A stretch of 64,000 nt of DNA from RGZA01 sp041917755 (GCA_041917755.1 JAYRWY010000017.1:124001-188000); one strand, 5' to 3'; positions 51,792 through 61,375 are shown, counted from the stretch's first letter. A program made the numbers and translations. Notes: generated from the letters alone by a model not told the origin.

Positions 51792-53294
51792 TTAAATTTT
51801 AATCCGTTTTTCACGACGACGTTGTGCCGAGGTTGCGATATGCATCGCTTCGCGATATTTGGCTACAGTGCGGCGTGCAATCTCAACGCCTTCGCGCTTG
51901 AGAATTTTTACCAGATCTTCGTCAGATAAAACCGCAGCAGGCGTTTCTGCCTCAATCAATGCCTTAATCCGGTGACGGACAGATTCGGCAGAATGCGCGC
52001 TAAGACCCGAGCAGCCATTAATCGATACGGAGAAAAAGTATTTCAGCTCGAACATACCGCGCGGAGTTGCGATGTATTTATTGCTGGTAACGCGGCTGAC
52101 GGTGGATTCATGCATGCCGATGATGCCAGCAATATCGCGCAAGGTCATAGGCTTTAAAAATTCAACACCATGTTGGAAGAACATATCCTGTTGGCGCACA
52201 ATTTCACTAGCCACTTTTAGAATAGTGGTGGCGCGTTGGTGCAGCGCGCGAACCAGCCAATTGGCGGATTGAACACGTTCTGACAAATAATCCTTTTCCT
52301 GTTTCTTGATGACTTGACCTTGAACCTTGGACAGGTAGCTTTCGTTAATCAGTACGCGTGGTAGGGTTTCCTGGTTTAGTTCGATCACCCAGCCTTTGGC
52401 GGATGAACCGCGCATTAATACATCAGGAATGATGGTTGGTGCGGTGTCATGGTCAAACGCCAATGCTGGCTTTGGATTGAGGCAGCGGATTTCGCTGACC
52501 ATGTCAGCAAAATCTTCAGCATCGACGCCGCACAGCTTCATCAATTTTTCTTTTTCGCGTGCTGCCAGCAAATCAAGATGTTCAACCATGCATTGCATTG
52601 CTGGATCAAAGCGGCCTTTTTCCTTGAGCTGCAAGGTTAGACATTCTTTTAAATTGCGGGCAAAGATGCCGACGGGGTCAAGTTTTTGCAAGCGAACCAA
52701 TACCGCTTCGATTTTATCAACGCCGCAGCCCAGCTTTTCTGCCATAACATTAATGTCAGCGGTCATATAGCCAGCTTCATCAAGGCTATCCATCAAAATC
52801 ATTGCAATCATGCGTTCGCGGCTGTCCACGACATCCAGCTGCATTTGGCCCATTAAATGGTCACGCAGGCTTACGCCGTGGGATAGGGAGCTTTCTTGTT
52901 CTGCGGCATCTTCGTATTTGCCGTCATGACCACCTGTGCGGCTGCTGGAAGATAAGTTCCATGAACCTTCATCGTTACTATCTTCGTAGCTGCCTTGATC
53001 GCTGGCTTTATCGGCCGCAACAATTTTTCCATCATCGGCATTCACATCAGAAGCGTCATTATCGCGCGCATCGCTTTCGAATGCGTTGTCATCCATTTTT
53101 TCCAACAATGGATTTTTTTCCATTTCGGTTTCAAGGTAGCTGGATAACTCGATATTCGACATTTGCAACAGCTTGATGGCTTGTTGCAGCTGCGGGGTCA
53201 TGACAAGGTTTTGCACCATTGTCGCGCTGCCGCGCATTTCCATACCAATATGATTAGGGCGTGGGGTCGAAGTTTGGGGATTTTGGCCAGCCAT
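51792..53294 (-). CDS. rpoN: RNA polymerase sigma-54 factor
   Basis: 500 residues. Region I is glutamine-rich (MVQNLVMTPQLQQAIKLLQMSN), followed by an acidic region II (about 70-120) and the core-binding region. The C-terminal RpoN box is ARRTVAKYREAM, which contacts the -24 promoter element. Lies after lptB with a 45-base gap. An inverted repeat TTAAGG/CCTTAA overlaps its stop codon but lacks a T run. Confidence 0.97.
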   Translation of the reverse strand: MAGQNPQTSTPRPNHIGMEMRGSATMVQNLVMTPQLQQAIKLLQMSNIELSSYLETEMEKNPLLEKMDDNAFESDARDNDASDVNADDGKIVAADKASDQGSYEDSNDEGSWNLSSSSRTGGHDGKYEDAAEQESSLSHGVSLRDHLMGQMQLDVVDSRERMIAMILMDSLDEAGYMTADINVMAEKLGCGVDKIEAVLVRLQKLDPVGIFARNLKECLTLQLKEKGRFDPAMQCMVEHLDLLAAREKEKLMKLCGVDAEDFADMVSEIRCLNPKPALAFDHDTAPTIIPDVLMRGSSAKGWVIELNQETLPRVLINESYLSKVQGQVIKKQEKDYLSERVQSANWLVRALHQRATTILKVASEIVRQQDMFFQHGVEFLKPMTLRDIAGIIGMHESTVSRVTSNKYIATPRGMFELKYFFSVSINGCSGLSAHSAESVRHRIKALIEAETPAAVLSDEDLVKILKREGVEIARRTVAKYREAMHIATSAQRRREKRIKI

Positions 53295-53339
53295 GATGAT
53301 TTCGTCTTCTATGCAAGAATTGTTCCAACTCGGAAAATC

Positions 53340-54122
53340 CTACAGACGAAACCTTTCTCCAAGGTAAACACGGCGAACATCGTCATGGGCAATAATTGCC
53401 GATGGGGTGCCTTCCATCAGCACTTTTCCATCATGAATAATGGTCGCGCGATCAACTAAATCAAGGGTTTCTCGTACATTATGATCGGTGATGAGTACGC
53501 CAATGCCCCGGGCTTTTAGATGTAAAATTAATTCACGAATATCGCTAATGGCGATGGGATCGATTCCCGCCAGAGGTTCATCGAGCAGGATGAAGCTGGG
53601 CCGAGTGGCAAGGGCCCGGGCGATTTCTACGCGGCGGCGTTCGCCGCCCGATAAGGCAAGAGCAGGCGCGCGGCGTAAATGGGTAATCGAAAATTCGGCC
53701 AGCAAACTATCCAGCATGGCTTCGCGGCGGTGTTGATCTTTTTCGTGAATTTCAAGAACCGAACGCAGATTGTTTTCAACGTTCATGCCACGGAAAATCG
53801 ATGCTTCTTGTGGAAGATAGCTAATGCCCAGACGGGCGCGGCGATACATGGGAAGGCCTGTAATATCATGTCCATCAAGAGTCATGATACCCGCATCGGC
53901 ATTAATCAAACCGGTCAGGATATAAAAGAAGGTTGTTTTACCAGCGCCGTTGGGGCCGAGCAGGCCAACAATTTCGCCGCGTTGTACATCAAGGCTGACA
54001 TCCCGTAGAACAGGGCGGTTTTTATAATGTTTGGCGATGTTGAAAGCAGCCAGACCAGGCGTATCGCTGACAATCGGCAATGCATCGGTGGTTATTTCAC
54101 CATGAATGGGTTTGATTTTCAT
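53340..54122 (-). CDS. lptB: LPS export ABC transporter ATPase
   Basis: 260 residues. Powers extraction of LPS from the inner membrane with LptFG. Walker A GPNGAGKTT, signature LSGGERRRVEIARAL, Walker B FILLDEPLAGID, H-loop ITDHNVRET. An N-terminal extension of about 25 residues precedes the core. The ATG is next to the lptA stop. Confidence 0.97.
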   Translation of the reverse strand: MKIKPIHGEITTDALPIVSDTPGLAAFNIAKHYKNRPVLRDVSLDVQRGEIVGLLGPNGAGKTTFFYILTGLINADAGIMTLDGHDITGLPMYRRARLGISYLPQEASIFRGMNVENNLRSVLEIHEKDQHRREAMLDSLLAEFSITHLRRAPALALSGGERRRVEIARALATRPSFILLDEPLAGIDPIAISDIRELILHLKARGIGVLITDHNVRETLDLVDRATIIHDGKVLMEGTPSAIIAHDDVRRVYLGERFRL

Positions 54123-55055
54123 TTATTTCTTATCCTTGGAAGCCGGACCTTTTGAGGCTCGGATAAGCGCATGAACGCGGCCATGGCCAGTATTGATAAT
54201 CTTGCTGAGGCCTGTTTTGAAATTGGCTTCAACTTTATCGCCTTTGAGCTGGTTGGGGCCCTGCGTGATGAATACGTTTCCAATTAACATGGCAATATTT
54301 GGTTCCACCTTATAGATGGCTTCATTGCATACCGCAGATTCTTTTGCTGAGGTGATGTGCACATTGCCTTTTGCGCCCATGTTATCGGCGACCAGATCAC
54401 CTTTTGCATTTTTCTTGAATTGGGCGGTGAGTTCATCGGCGCGCACTTGTCTATCGGCACGGATGGCTACTGCATCGCCTTTGGCAATGGCTTTATTTTC
54501 GATTTCCCAATATTCAAGACTTTCACGAGCTGTTACCGTATCGGTGGCAGTTGTGAATTTTAAATTATCGCCTTTTAGAATAGCTTTCTTGGTGTCGATA
54601 TCATATTCGGCGGTTTGCCCTTGGGCCTGTTGGGTTTTGCCGGTTACGCGGACATTTCCTTCAGCAGTAAGGCGCCACACTTCGCTACTGCCATCAGGCT
54701 TTTTGCGGTCATAGGCTTTAAGCACATCGGCTTCAATCGTGACATCACCCTTTTTTGCTTTGGCATGACCATTGGCAATATACACCCGTTCGGCTTCATG
54801 CCATTCAAGGCTGTTATCAGCAGTGATATCGATGGCATCATCACCCGCTTTGCCACCAAAGATTCCGGGCGCAGCTTTTTCAGTTTTTTTCTCTGTGCCA
54901 GCAGGCGAGCCAGCGGGCACGGCTTGGGCTGGATCAGGAATAAATGCTGCATCCGGAGATTTGTCTGCTGACGCGTTTGCCTCGACAGGGGGCAGATTTT
55001 CAGCCTGAGCCGAAACCGCAACTAACATTAATACTAAAATCAGGGTGCGCATCAT
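54123..55055 (-). CDS. lptA: LPS transport periplasmic protein LptA
   Basis: 310 residues from ATG at 55055, 4 bases after the lptC stop; earlier in-frame starts would lie inside lptC. Signal peptide MMRTLILVLMLVAVSAQA. A Pro/Ala-rich linker follows, then OstA beta-jelly-roll repeats (ITADNSLEWHEAERVYIANG, VTIEADVLKAYD, AEYDIDTKKAILKGD and LIGNVFITQGPNQLKGDKVE, sampled). It bridges LptC and LptD. No Shine-Dalgarno is clear. Confidence 0.93.
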   Translation of the reverse strand: MMRTLILVLMLVAVSAQAENLPPVEANASADKSPDAAFIPDPAQAVPAGSPAGTEKKTEKAAPGIFGGKAGDDAIDITADNSLEWHEAERVYIANGHAKAKKGDVTIEADVLKAYDRKKPDGSSEVWRLTAEGNVRVTGKTQQAQGQTAEYDIDTKKAILKGDNLKFTTATDTVTARESLEYWEIENKAIAKGDAVAIRADRQVRADELTAQFKKNAKGDLVADNMGAKGNVHITSAKESAVCNEAIYKVEPNIAMLIGNVFITQGPNQLKGDKVEANFKTGLSKIINTGHGRVHALIRASKGPASKDKK

Positions 55056-55059
55056 GGGG

Positions 55060-55845
55060 CTATTTATGAGATGGTGCAGGTGGTTGCGCATTTTGCGCTT
55101 TGTTTGGCAATAAAGGCAAGTCGCCATCCACAGCTTTTTCAGGTGGCTTTTGTTCAGACGGCTTTTGCTCGGTTGGCTTGCCGGTACCGGGCATGCCGCC
55201 ACCCATTTTCAATGTTGCAGTGGAATGACCCGTAAAGATAATGGTTTTACCGCCATCTAGTGCTTTGAAGCCTTGTGATTTTACTTCACCGAAATTGCCT
55301 TGCAGGGTAACGGGCTTGTTGCCTTCGGCATTTTTACTATTCATGTCGATGCGGGCTTCATCAGTTGTAAAGGTGGTGCCATCGCTATGACGCAATACTA
55401 CGCCGTTTTTAACATTCAGGCTGCCGTCTTTTTCATTATAAATTGCACCCTTGCCTTCGGCATTCAAGGTTGCGCCATTGTTTAGATCAATGACGGCTTT
55501 GGGGTTTGATAAATCGGTAATACCTGCAGCATCCGGTTTCTGTTTGGCGGTGTCGGCTTTAACCTCAAAGGCGCGGTTCTGTGCATCATGGCTGGTGTAG
55601 ACCGGTGATACCATTGCGGCGTCCACGGCATTTAATTTTTTGGGTTGTACATTGCTGCCGTTCACGTTTGGCAAGACTACCAGCACCATCAAAATGCATG
55701 CAGCAGAAATGGGAAGAATAAGCTTCAAGCTTCCAACAAGGCGGCTATAACGCGTGATTGATCCTGCGGAAACCACACGGGTTTCCGGCATCCACCAATC
55801 TTTGGGTGGTTGTGATGATGGTTGTTCGGGCAAGTCCGATTGCAT
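55060..55845 (-). CDS. lptC: LPS export protein LptC
   Basis: 261 residues. One N-terminal membrane helix (LILPISAACILMVLVVLPNV) preceded by about 40 cytosolic residues. Periplasmic LptC domain with DLNNGATLNAEGKGAIYNEKDG and VTLQGNFGEVKSQG. The C-terminus is a Lys/Pro/Glu-rich tail (TEQKPSEQKPPEKAVDG). Start overlaps the kdsD stop (TAATG). Confidence 0.92.
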   Translation of the reverse strand: MQSDLPEQPSSQPPKDWWMPETRVVSAGSITRYSRLVGSLKLILPISAACILMVLVVLPNVNGSNVQPKKLNAVDAAMVSPVYTSHDAQNRAFEVKADTAKQKPDAAGITDLSNPKAVIDLNNGATLNAEGKGAIYNEKDGSLNVKNGVVLRHSDGTTFTTDEARIDMNSKNAEGNKPVTLQGNFGEVKSQGFKALDGGKTIIFTGHSTATLKMGGGMPGTGKPTEQKPSEQKPPEKAVDGDLPLLPNKAQNAQPPAPSHK

Positions 55846-56819
55846 TAGCCAACGCCTGCTTTCAGCAAATCATGCATGCGGATAATGCCTTCCACTTTGC
55901 TTTGCTCGTTGAGGACAAAGAAGCTGGTTACTTTTTTCTCGTTCATTTTACCAAGCGCTTCGGCGGCAAGGGCTTGCGGGCCGATGGTTTTAGGTGCGCG
56001 GGTCATGATGGATTCGGCCGTGAGGCTGAGCAAGTTATCTTTCATGTGTCTGCGTAAATCGCCATCGGTGATAATGCCTTGCAGCGTCTGATTGGCATCC
56101 ACAATGCCGCAACAACCAAAGGTCTTATTGGTCATGATGAGGATGATTTCACCAACCGGAGTAGATGGCATTGCAAGGGGAACCGCATCACCTTTGTGCA
56201 TGAGGTCGCGCACCAATAATAACTTGGTGCCAAGTTTTCCGCCCGGGTGGAAAACTTTATAGTCGCTTGAGGTAAAGCCGTTGCGATGCAGCAGTGCAAC
56301 CGCCAGCGCATCGCCCAAGGCCATCATCATGGTTGTTGAGCTGGTGGGGGCAAGACCCATCGGGCAAGCTTCGGCAGCCTTTGGAACTTCCAACACCAAA
56401 TCGGATTGCCCTCCAAGATTTGAATCCTTACCACTGGTCATTGCAATGAGCGGGATGCTGAAGCGGCGGGTGTAGGTGATGATATCGGATAGTTCACTTG
56501 CTTCACCTGAATTAGAAAGGGCAAGCACGCAGTCATCACGCGTAATCATACCCAAATCACCATGGCTGGCTTCGGCCGGGTGAACAAAGAATGCAGGGGT
56601 GCCGGTGGATGCAAGCGTTGCAGAAATTTTGCGCGCCACATGACCGCTTTTACCGATACCGGTTACGGCCACACGGCCTTTTAGGCCAGCGATGATTTCA
56701 ATCGCTTTACTAAAGCGAGTATCAAGGCTGGCGCTCAGTTCCTGTAGCGCGCGGATTTCGGTTGCCAAGACATCTTTAGCGTGGTCAACGGGGTTCATTT
56801 TCTGTGCTGGTTGCGCCAT
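55845..56819 (-). CDS. kdsD: Arabinose-5-phosphate isomerase
   Basis: 324 residues. Converts ribulose-5-phosphate to arabinose-5-phosphate for Kdo. SIS domain: VAVTGIGKSGHVARKISATL, PAEASHGDLGMI, SNSGEASEL; then two CBS repeats (residues about 205-320, from LLVRDLMHKGDAVPLAMPST to the end). LptC follows in the standard Kdo/LPS transport operon. Confidence 0.96.
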   Translation of the reverse strand: MAQPAQKMNPVDHAKDVLATEIRALQELSASLDTRFSKAIEIIAGLKGRVAVTGIGKSGHVARKISATLASTGTPAFFVHPAEASHGDLGMITRDDCVLALSNSGEASELSDIITYTRRFSIPLIAMTSGKDSNLGGQSDLVLEVPKAAEACPMGLAPTSSTTMMMALGDALAVALLHRNGFTSSDYKVFHPGGKLGTKLLLVRDLMHKGDAVPLAMPSTPVGEIILIMTNKTFGCCGIVDANQTLQGIITDGDLRRHMKDNLLSLTAESIMTRAPKTIGPQALAAEALGKMNEKKVTSFFVLNEQSKVEGIIRMHDLLKAGVG

Positions 56820-56869
56820 GGGGTTCCCTTAAAAATATGAGCATAAAATGGGCGAACGCCATGAATAAG

Positions 56870-56889
56870 GCAACCGCTAAGGCGGTCGC
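56870..56889. other. Hairpin between rnd and kdsD
   Basis: An 8-bp stem with one G-U pair (GCAACCGC/GCGGTCGC, loop TAAG). Lacks a T run on either side, so I cannot call it a terminator; it may act in RNA processing. No promoter is clear in the 105-base gap. Confidence 0.35.
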
Positions 56890-56924
56890 AGCAATTAATT
56901 AAAAAAATGAATTAAAACAATGGA

Positions 56925-57533
56925 CTAGTGCGCAAAAATGTCGGTTTCTGGCCAGCCTGCAAGATCAAGTGCAGCGCGCACAGGCAAGAAGGCAAAACAG
57001 GCATCTGCCACTTCCTTGCGGCCTTCCCGCAAGAGCATGACATCAAGTTTAGCTTTCAGCGCATGCAAATGCATGACATCGGATGCGGCGTATTCCATCT
57101 GCTCTTTAGAAAGCTCGCCATGGCCCCAATCAGAGCTTTGCTGTTGCTTGGAAATTTCAACGCCAAGCAAATCCTTGACCAAATCTTTCAGACCATGACG
57201 GTCTGTAAAGGTGCGGGCAAGACGTGAGGCAATTTTAGTGCAGTAAACAGGGCCGGTCATCACGCCCAAATATGCCATCATGGAGGCCATATCAAAGCGT
57301 GCGAAGTGGAAGAGCTTGGTGACGTTATTGTTGACTAGCAATGCTTTTAGGTTGGGCGCGTTATATTGGCCTTTGGTAAATTGCACCAAATGCGCATCGC
57401 CTTTGCCATCGGATAATTGCACAAGGCATAACCGATCACGTTGCGGGTTAAGGCCCATGGTTTCGGTATCCATGGCTACGATGGGGCCAAAATCAAGTCC
57501 AGCAGGAAGATCGTTTTTGTGCAGATGAATCAT
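56925..57533 (-). CDS. rnd: Ribonuclease D (short 3'-5' exonuclease)
   Basis: 202 residues, lacking the HRDC domains of E. coli RNase D. DEDDy exonuclease residues: Asp and Glu in IVAMDTETMGLNP, Asp in LFHFARFDMASM, and Tyr-x3-Asp in QMEYAASDVMHLH. It processes tRNA or other RNA 3' ends. Alphaproteobacterial short RNase D commonly lies near kdsD. No start conflict. Confidence 0.93.
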   Translation of the reverse strand: MIHLHKNDLPAGLDFGPIVAMDTETMGLNPQRDRLCLVQLSDGKGDAHLVQFTKGQYNAPNLKALLVNNNVTKLFHFARFDMASMMAYLGVMTGPVYCTKIASRLARTFTDRHGLKDLVKDLLGVEISKQQQSSDWGHGELSKEQMEYAASDVMHLHALKAKLDVMLLREGRKEVADACFAFLPVRAALDLAGWPETDIFAH

Positions 57534-57568
57534 GTGCCCGTGCCCCGTTATGTGAAGTATGGAAGTAA

Positions 57569-57593
57569 TAAAGACAAGCTTGGCGGGCTTGTC
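57569..57593 (-). terminator. Terminator of the SCO-family gene
   Basis: Perfect 7-bp stem GACAAGC/GCTTGTC with a 7-base loop (57573-57593). On the minus strand it is followed by TTTATTACTT, and it lies just after the SCO-family stop at 57620. Confidence 0.55.
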
Positions 57594-57619
57594 CAGTACA
57601 AATGCCAGTAGCGCACTGC

Positions 57620-58252
57620 TTATGGGTTCAAGCCAACAAGTTTTTTGATTTTGCCAAGTGCGATATCACGGTTTTCCATGGTATCGATGGTGCTTATCAG
57701 TTGGCGATCTTTATCGTAGAGAAAAATGCTGGCGCTGTGGTCGACCATATAGTCGCCGCCTTCCATTGCCGGCAGTTTTTTATAATAAATACCATAGGCT
57801 TTGGCGATATTGGCGGATTGTTCAACCGTCCCGGTCAATCCGATAATACGTTTATCATAGGATTTGAGATATTCGGCAAGGCGTTTGGGTGTGTCACGTT
57901 CAGGATCGAGAGAGACAAACACTGCATTCACTTTTGAAGAATTCTTGCCTAGCTTTTCAAGCCACAAGCCCATATCGGCCAATGCACCGGGGCAAATTGC
58001 CGGACAGTGTGTAAAACCAAAAAAGATCATGCTTGGCTTTTCGGCTAAATCTTTTTCGGTGAAGGGCTTGCCCTGTTTGGTTTGCATAATGAAGGGTTGG
58101 GTCACCTTTGTAATCGGTTGAACCGTCTCGGGTGCAGCGGTCGGTTCAGCGCGGTGAGATACAAATACCCATGTTACCAGACAGGCGATGACCACCCATG
58201 CAATTTGACGGATAAGTTTGAGGCGTTTGGCGAGTTCGGGATTGTGTTGCAT
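57620..58252 (-). CDS. SCO1/SenC family copper chaperone or redox protein
   Basis: 210 residues with one N-terminal membrane anchor (QIAWVVIACLVTWVFVSHRA). Thioredoxin fold with the copper-binding FGFTHCPAICPGAL (CxxxC) and the distal His in YMVDHSASIFLYDKD. Delivers copper to cytochrome oxidase Cu-A or acts in disulfide relay. Faces rnd in the same direction 86 bases downstream. Confidence 0.93.
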   Translation of the reverse strand: MQHNPELAKRLKLIRQIAWVVIACLVTWVFVSHRAEPTAAPETVQPITKVTQPFIMQTKQGKPFTEKDLAEKPSMIFFGFTHCPAICPGALADMGLWLEKLGKNSSKVNAVFVSLDPERDTPKRLAEYLKSYDKRIIGLTGTVEQSANIAKAYGIYYKKLPAMEGGDYMVDHSASIFLYDKDRQLISTIDTMENRDIALGKIKKLVGLNP

Positions 58253-58272
58253 GGTGAAACTGTCTTAAGAAA

Positions 58273-58359
58273 TGGTGCCCAGAAGAGGACTCGAACCTCC
58301 ACGATCTTGCAACCACTAGTACCTGAAACTAGCGCGTCTACCAATTCCGCCATCTGGGC
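58273..58359 (-). tRNA. tRNA-Leu (anticodon CAG)
   Basis: A class II cloverleaf of 87 bases with encoded CCA: GCCCAGA paired with TCTGGGC, D arm GGCGGAATTGGTAGACGC, and anticodon stem-loop CTAGT-TTCAGGT-ACTAG with anticodon CAG. A long variable arm of the leucine type follows, then GTTCGAGTCC. Confidence 0.96.
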
Positions 58360-58437
58360 ACTATAATAAACTAGTGATCGGGCGGAAAACTATAGCTAGG
58401 CTTTCTAAAAAGCAAGGCGCAAACGATAGGGTATGAA

Positions 58438-59277
58438 ATGCAGCAGATTGAACGCTTAAACCAGTGCAGACAGGCTGTAGCTGCATGGCGCAAAGAAGGC
58501 GCAACCATCGGTTTTGTACCAACGATGGGCGCGCTGCATGAGGGACATCTAATGTTGGTTCGTAGCAGCCTGTCGGCAGGTCACAAAACCATCGTAAGTG
58601 TTTTTGTGAACCCCAAACAATTCGGCCCGAACGAGGATTATGCAAAATATCCACGAGTGCTGGACGCGGATGCGGCCCTGCTGAAAGATGTTGGTGCCCA
58701 TTTGCTTTATGCGCCAACAGTTGATGAAATGTATGCAAAAGGATTTGCTACGCACGTGCAGGTGGATGACCTTACCAATTATTTATGTGGTCCATCCCGG
58801 CCCGGACACTTTGAAGGTGTTGCAACGGTGGTAACAAAGTTGTTGAACCAAGTTCAGGCCGATGAAGCTTTTTTTGGTGAAAAAGATTGGCAGCAATTGC
58901 AGGTCATCAAACGTCTTGCTGTTGATCTTGATATTCCGACCCGGATCACTGGCGTTGATATTGTGCGTGAGCAGGATGGTCTGGCATTATCATCGCGCAA
59001 CCGCTATTTAAATGCAGGCGACCGCGCCAAAGCATCCTTACTAAATATCACACTGCGTAGTTTGGCAGATGAAATTTCGCAAAGCGGCAGTGATATTGAA
59101 GCGCTACTTAAAACCGCTAATCGGGGATTGAGCGAAAACGGATTTAGTGTCGATTATCTGGAACTGGCGGATGCAGCATTGCTACATCCCGTGCGCAGCC
59201 TTGAGCGCCCCGCCCGTCTGTTTGTGGCGGCGCGCCTTGGGACAACGCGGCTTATTGATAATATGGCAGTGAATTAA
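58438..59277 (+). CDS. panC: Pantothenate synthetase
   Basis: 279 residues. ATP-dependent condensation of pantoate and beta-alanine. GFVPTMGALHEGHLMLV contains the HIGH-like motif. SVFVNPKQFGPNEDYAKYPR, RPGHFEGVATVVTKLLNQV and GEKDWQQLQVIKRL are signatures, and the KMSKS-like site is LSSRNRYLN. AGGG lies 9 bases before the ATG. No panB in the window. Confidence 0.97.
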   Translation: MQQIERLNQCRQAVAAWRKEGATIGFVPTMGALHEGHLMLVRSSLSAGHKTIVSVFVNPKQFGPNEDYAKYPRVLDADAALLKDVGAHLLYAPTVDEMYAKGFATHVQVDDLTNYLCGPSRPGHFEGVATVVTKLLNQVQADEAFFGEKDWQQLQVIKRLAVDLDIPTRITGVDIVREQDGLALSSRNRYLNAGDRAKASLLNITLRSLADEISQSGSDIEALLKTANRGLSENGFSVDYLELADAALLHPVRSLERPARLFVAARLGTTRLIDNMAVN

Positions 59278-59366
59278 ACGCTCTATCATGGGGCTACAAA
59301 CCCCCTTGCATTACAGACAGAAAATAAGCATATTGCGGCTAACTTTTTGCACATTTGTTGCACCAA

Positions 59367-59442
59367 GGGCCCTTAGCTCAGCTGGGAGAGCGCTACGATG
59401 GCATTGTAGAGGTCAGCGGTTCGATCCCGCTAGGGTCCACCA
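59367..59442 (+). tRNA. tRNA-Ala (anticodon GGC)
   Basis: 76-base cloverleaf with encoded CCA. The acceptor stem GGGCCCT/AGGGTCC contains the G3-U70 pair, the alanine identity element. Anticodon loop ATGGCAT gives GGC (decodes GCC). The T arm is GGTTCGATCC. Confidence 0.96.
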
Positions 59443-59460
59443 GTTTTTCCCAAGAAATAA

Positions 59461-60237
59461 CTAGTAGTTGCTGCTGCGTCGGCGTCCCGTACTACCGGGG
59501 CGGGTTTCTTCAAGAAGATTCAAACGTTGATTGACGATTTCCATCGTTTGTCCTTCGCAGCTATCTGTCACGCGTTGATATTCTTCTTTGGTATCGACTT
59601 GCTTTTGTCGTTCAACGTGTTCGGTTTCAATTTCCTTGGTCAGTTTAGAAATAGCCTGACTGAAGGCCGAGTCAATCTGGTCATCCACAATCGCGGATGT
59701 GGCATTACGCACCACACCGATTTTTTTGCTTACATCCAGAAATAGCGTTTTAATTTTTTCGCTATATTCCTCTACTAATTGACGGTCGACGGCTTTGTGC
59801 TTCTCTTCATGCGCTAATACTTCGCGGTACGGGCATGACCGTTTTGGAAATTCTTTTGCAACATAAATTTTGTTGCCTCGGAATCCAAATTCAATTTGCA
59901 CGGCTTTGATTTGCCCGCAGGTGATTTGGGTTGAGGTCGGGCGCATTTTCATAATATCGCGGTTGATACTGAAGTACATTTCACCCGTGGCAAGTCCCAC
60001 GGGCCATTCTTCGCTGTGCTTGGAACCTTTACCCCTTTCTTTTCCAGAATCCGATAGCGCCTTAATTTGCATCATGGGCAGGGTGTAATCGTATTCGGTC
60101 GGGTCGAATGCGGCTTGAACTGTTACAACGGTCGGCACATAGTCATTGCACCCGTCCGCATCGGCATAGGCAGGATGGGTAACATGAGCCGACAAGGCCA
60201 GTACAGCAAATAGGGCAAGGGCAGGATGGGTTCGCAT
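59461..60237 (-). CDS. Secreted protein with HEEKH (HExxH-type) motif
   Basis: 258 residues with a signal peptide (1-25, ending PAYA). The centre has CPYREVLAHEEKHKAVDRQL, an HExxH zinc motif in a helix context (H-E-E-K-H), preceded by paired cysteines that might form a disulfide with ITCGQI. The C-terminal half is a long helix (AFSQAISKLTKEIETEHVERQ). The pattern fits a periplasmic zincin-like protease family of the DUF922 kind, but activity is unproven. Confidence 0.65.
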   Translation of the reverse strand: MRTHPALALFAVLALSAHVTHPAYADADGCNDYVPTVVTVQAAFDPTEYDYTLPMMQIKALSDSGKERGKGSKHSEEWPVGLATGEMYFSINRDIMKMRPTSTQITCGQIKAVQIEFGFRGNKIYVAKEFPKRSCPYREVLAHEEKHKAVDRQLVEEYSEKIKTLFLDVSKKIGVVRNATSAIVDDQIDSAFSQAISKLTKEIETEHVERQKQVDTKEEYQRVTDSCEGQTMEIVNQRLNLLEETRPGSTGRRRSSNY

Positions 60238-60388
60238 CAGGTCAGAATCTGGGGTAATGCTGTAAAAGACAGGAATTTCTATAGCCTATTCGTTACATAA
60301 AGACCTTAATAACCTCTAAATATGTTTATTTGTAAGCTGCAGGTTACCTTGGCATGATGAGTTTCTTGATTCGACCCGAGTTAGCCTG

Positions 60389-61303
60389 ATGCAAGATGAT
60401 GTAGTACCCGAAACGGATGATAGCCTTGGCGCTGAAGATATGCTTCAGGGCGTAAGAAATAATGACGTATTAATGCTTCAACGCAGGCAGCTAATGCGTC
60501 TGGCGGCTGGCGCCGTTATGGGGCTGACTTCAAGTTTGCTAATGCCACATGACGGCTTTGCCCAGACCCTTGCCGCCTTAGACAAGACCACACAAGTGCC
60601 AAGCCGAAAGCCAAAACCTCCCCGTTTGGTGATGATAGACCCTGGCCATGGGGGGCATGATCCCGGCGCGATTGGCAAGCATGGTACTTATGAAAAAGAT
60701 GTTACTTTGGATGTGGCTCGCCGCGTGGTGGATAATCTCAATCAAGGTGGATCGGTCATTGCCAAGATGACACGCAGAACCGATGTGTTTTTGCCTTTGA
60801 AAGAGCGTGTGAGCATTGCCAGAGAAGCAAAGGCAGATTTATTTATTTCTATCCATGCGGATAGCGCGCCAACCCAGGCAGCACGCGGATTATCGGCCTA
60901 TTCACTATCTGAAAAAGGAACGGACCGTTTCGCCCGCGAGCTGGCAAAACGTGAAAATAGCGTCGATGAAGTTGGTGGGGTGGATTTGAAAGATACCGAG
61001 CCTGATGTCGCAGCCATCTTGCTGGATTTAACCGCGCGGCATACCCGAAATGCAGCCTTAAAAGCAAAGAAACAGATTGTGCGCGCCATGCGCGGTAAAT
61101 GGCAGTTGTTGGATAATCCCATGCGTGCTGCAAACTTTGCGGTGTTGCGTGCACCAGATATCCCCTCCATTCTCGTGGAAACCGGTTTCTTATCCAGCGT
61201 GAAAGATGAAGCCTTGCTGCGCGATGCTTCGCAGCGTGCGCGCATCGCCGGGCTGTTATCCAAGGAAATGACCTCGCTGCTGTCTAGCCCGCCGTTTGCA
61301 TAA
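60389..61303 (+). CDS. N-acetylmuramoyl-L-alanine amidase (AmiC-type)
   Basis: 304 residues. The N-terminus has QRRQLMRLAAGAVMGLTSS, a possible Tat signal as in AmiA/AmiC, with about 30 residues before it. The Amidase_3 domain has zinc ligands His in DPGHGGHDPGAIG, Glu in GTYEKDVTLDVA, His in FISIHADSAP, and catalytic Glu in SILVETGFLSS. It cleaves the amide between MurNAc and the peptide in cell division. Confidence 0.92.
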   Translation: MQDDVVPETDDSLGAEDMLQGVRNNDVLMLQRRQLMRLAAGAVMGLTSSLLMPHDGFAQTLAALDKTTQVPSRKPKPPRLVMIDPGHGGHDPGAIGKHGTYEKDVTLDVARRVVDNLNQGGSVIAKMTRRTDVFLPLKERVSIAREAKADLFISIHADSAPTQAARGLSAYSLSEKGTDRFARELAKRENSVDEVGGVDLKDTEPDVAAILLDLTARHTRNAALKAKKQIVRAMRGKWQLLDNPMRAANFAVLRAPDIPSILVETGFLSSVKDEALLRDASQRARIAGLLSKEMTSLLSSPPFA

Positions 61304-61375
61304 GCTATTTCGATTGCATTTATCCCCCATCGAATTATAGGCTGGTTTATCGCCATCCATCAGGAGACCTTATAA

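Noticed and set aside
51774..51795. TTAAGG/CCTTAA hairpin as rpoN terminator
   Set aside because: Short A+T-rich stem with no T run on the minus strand.
59290..59304. GGGG/CCCC hairpin after panC as a terminator
   Set aside because: Only four base pairs and no T tract.
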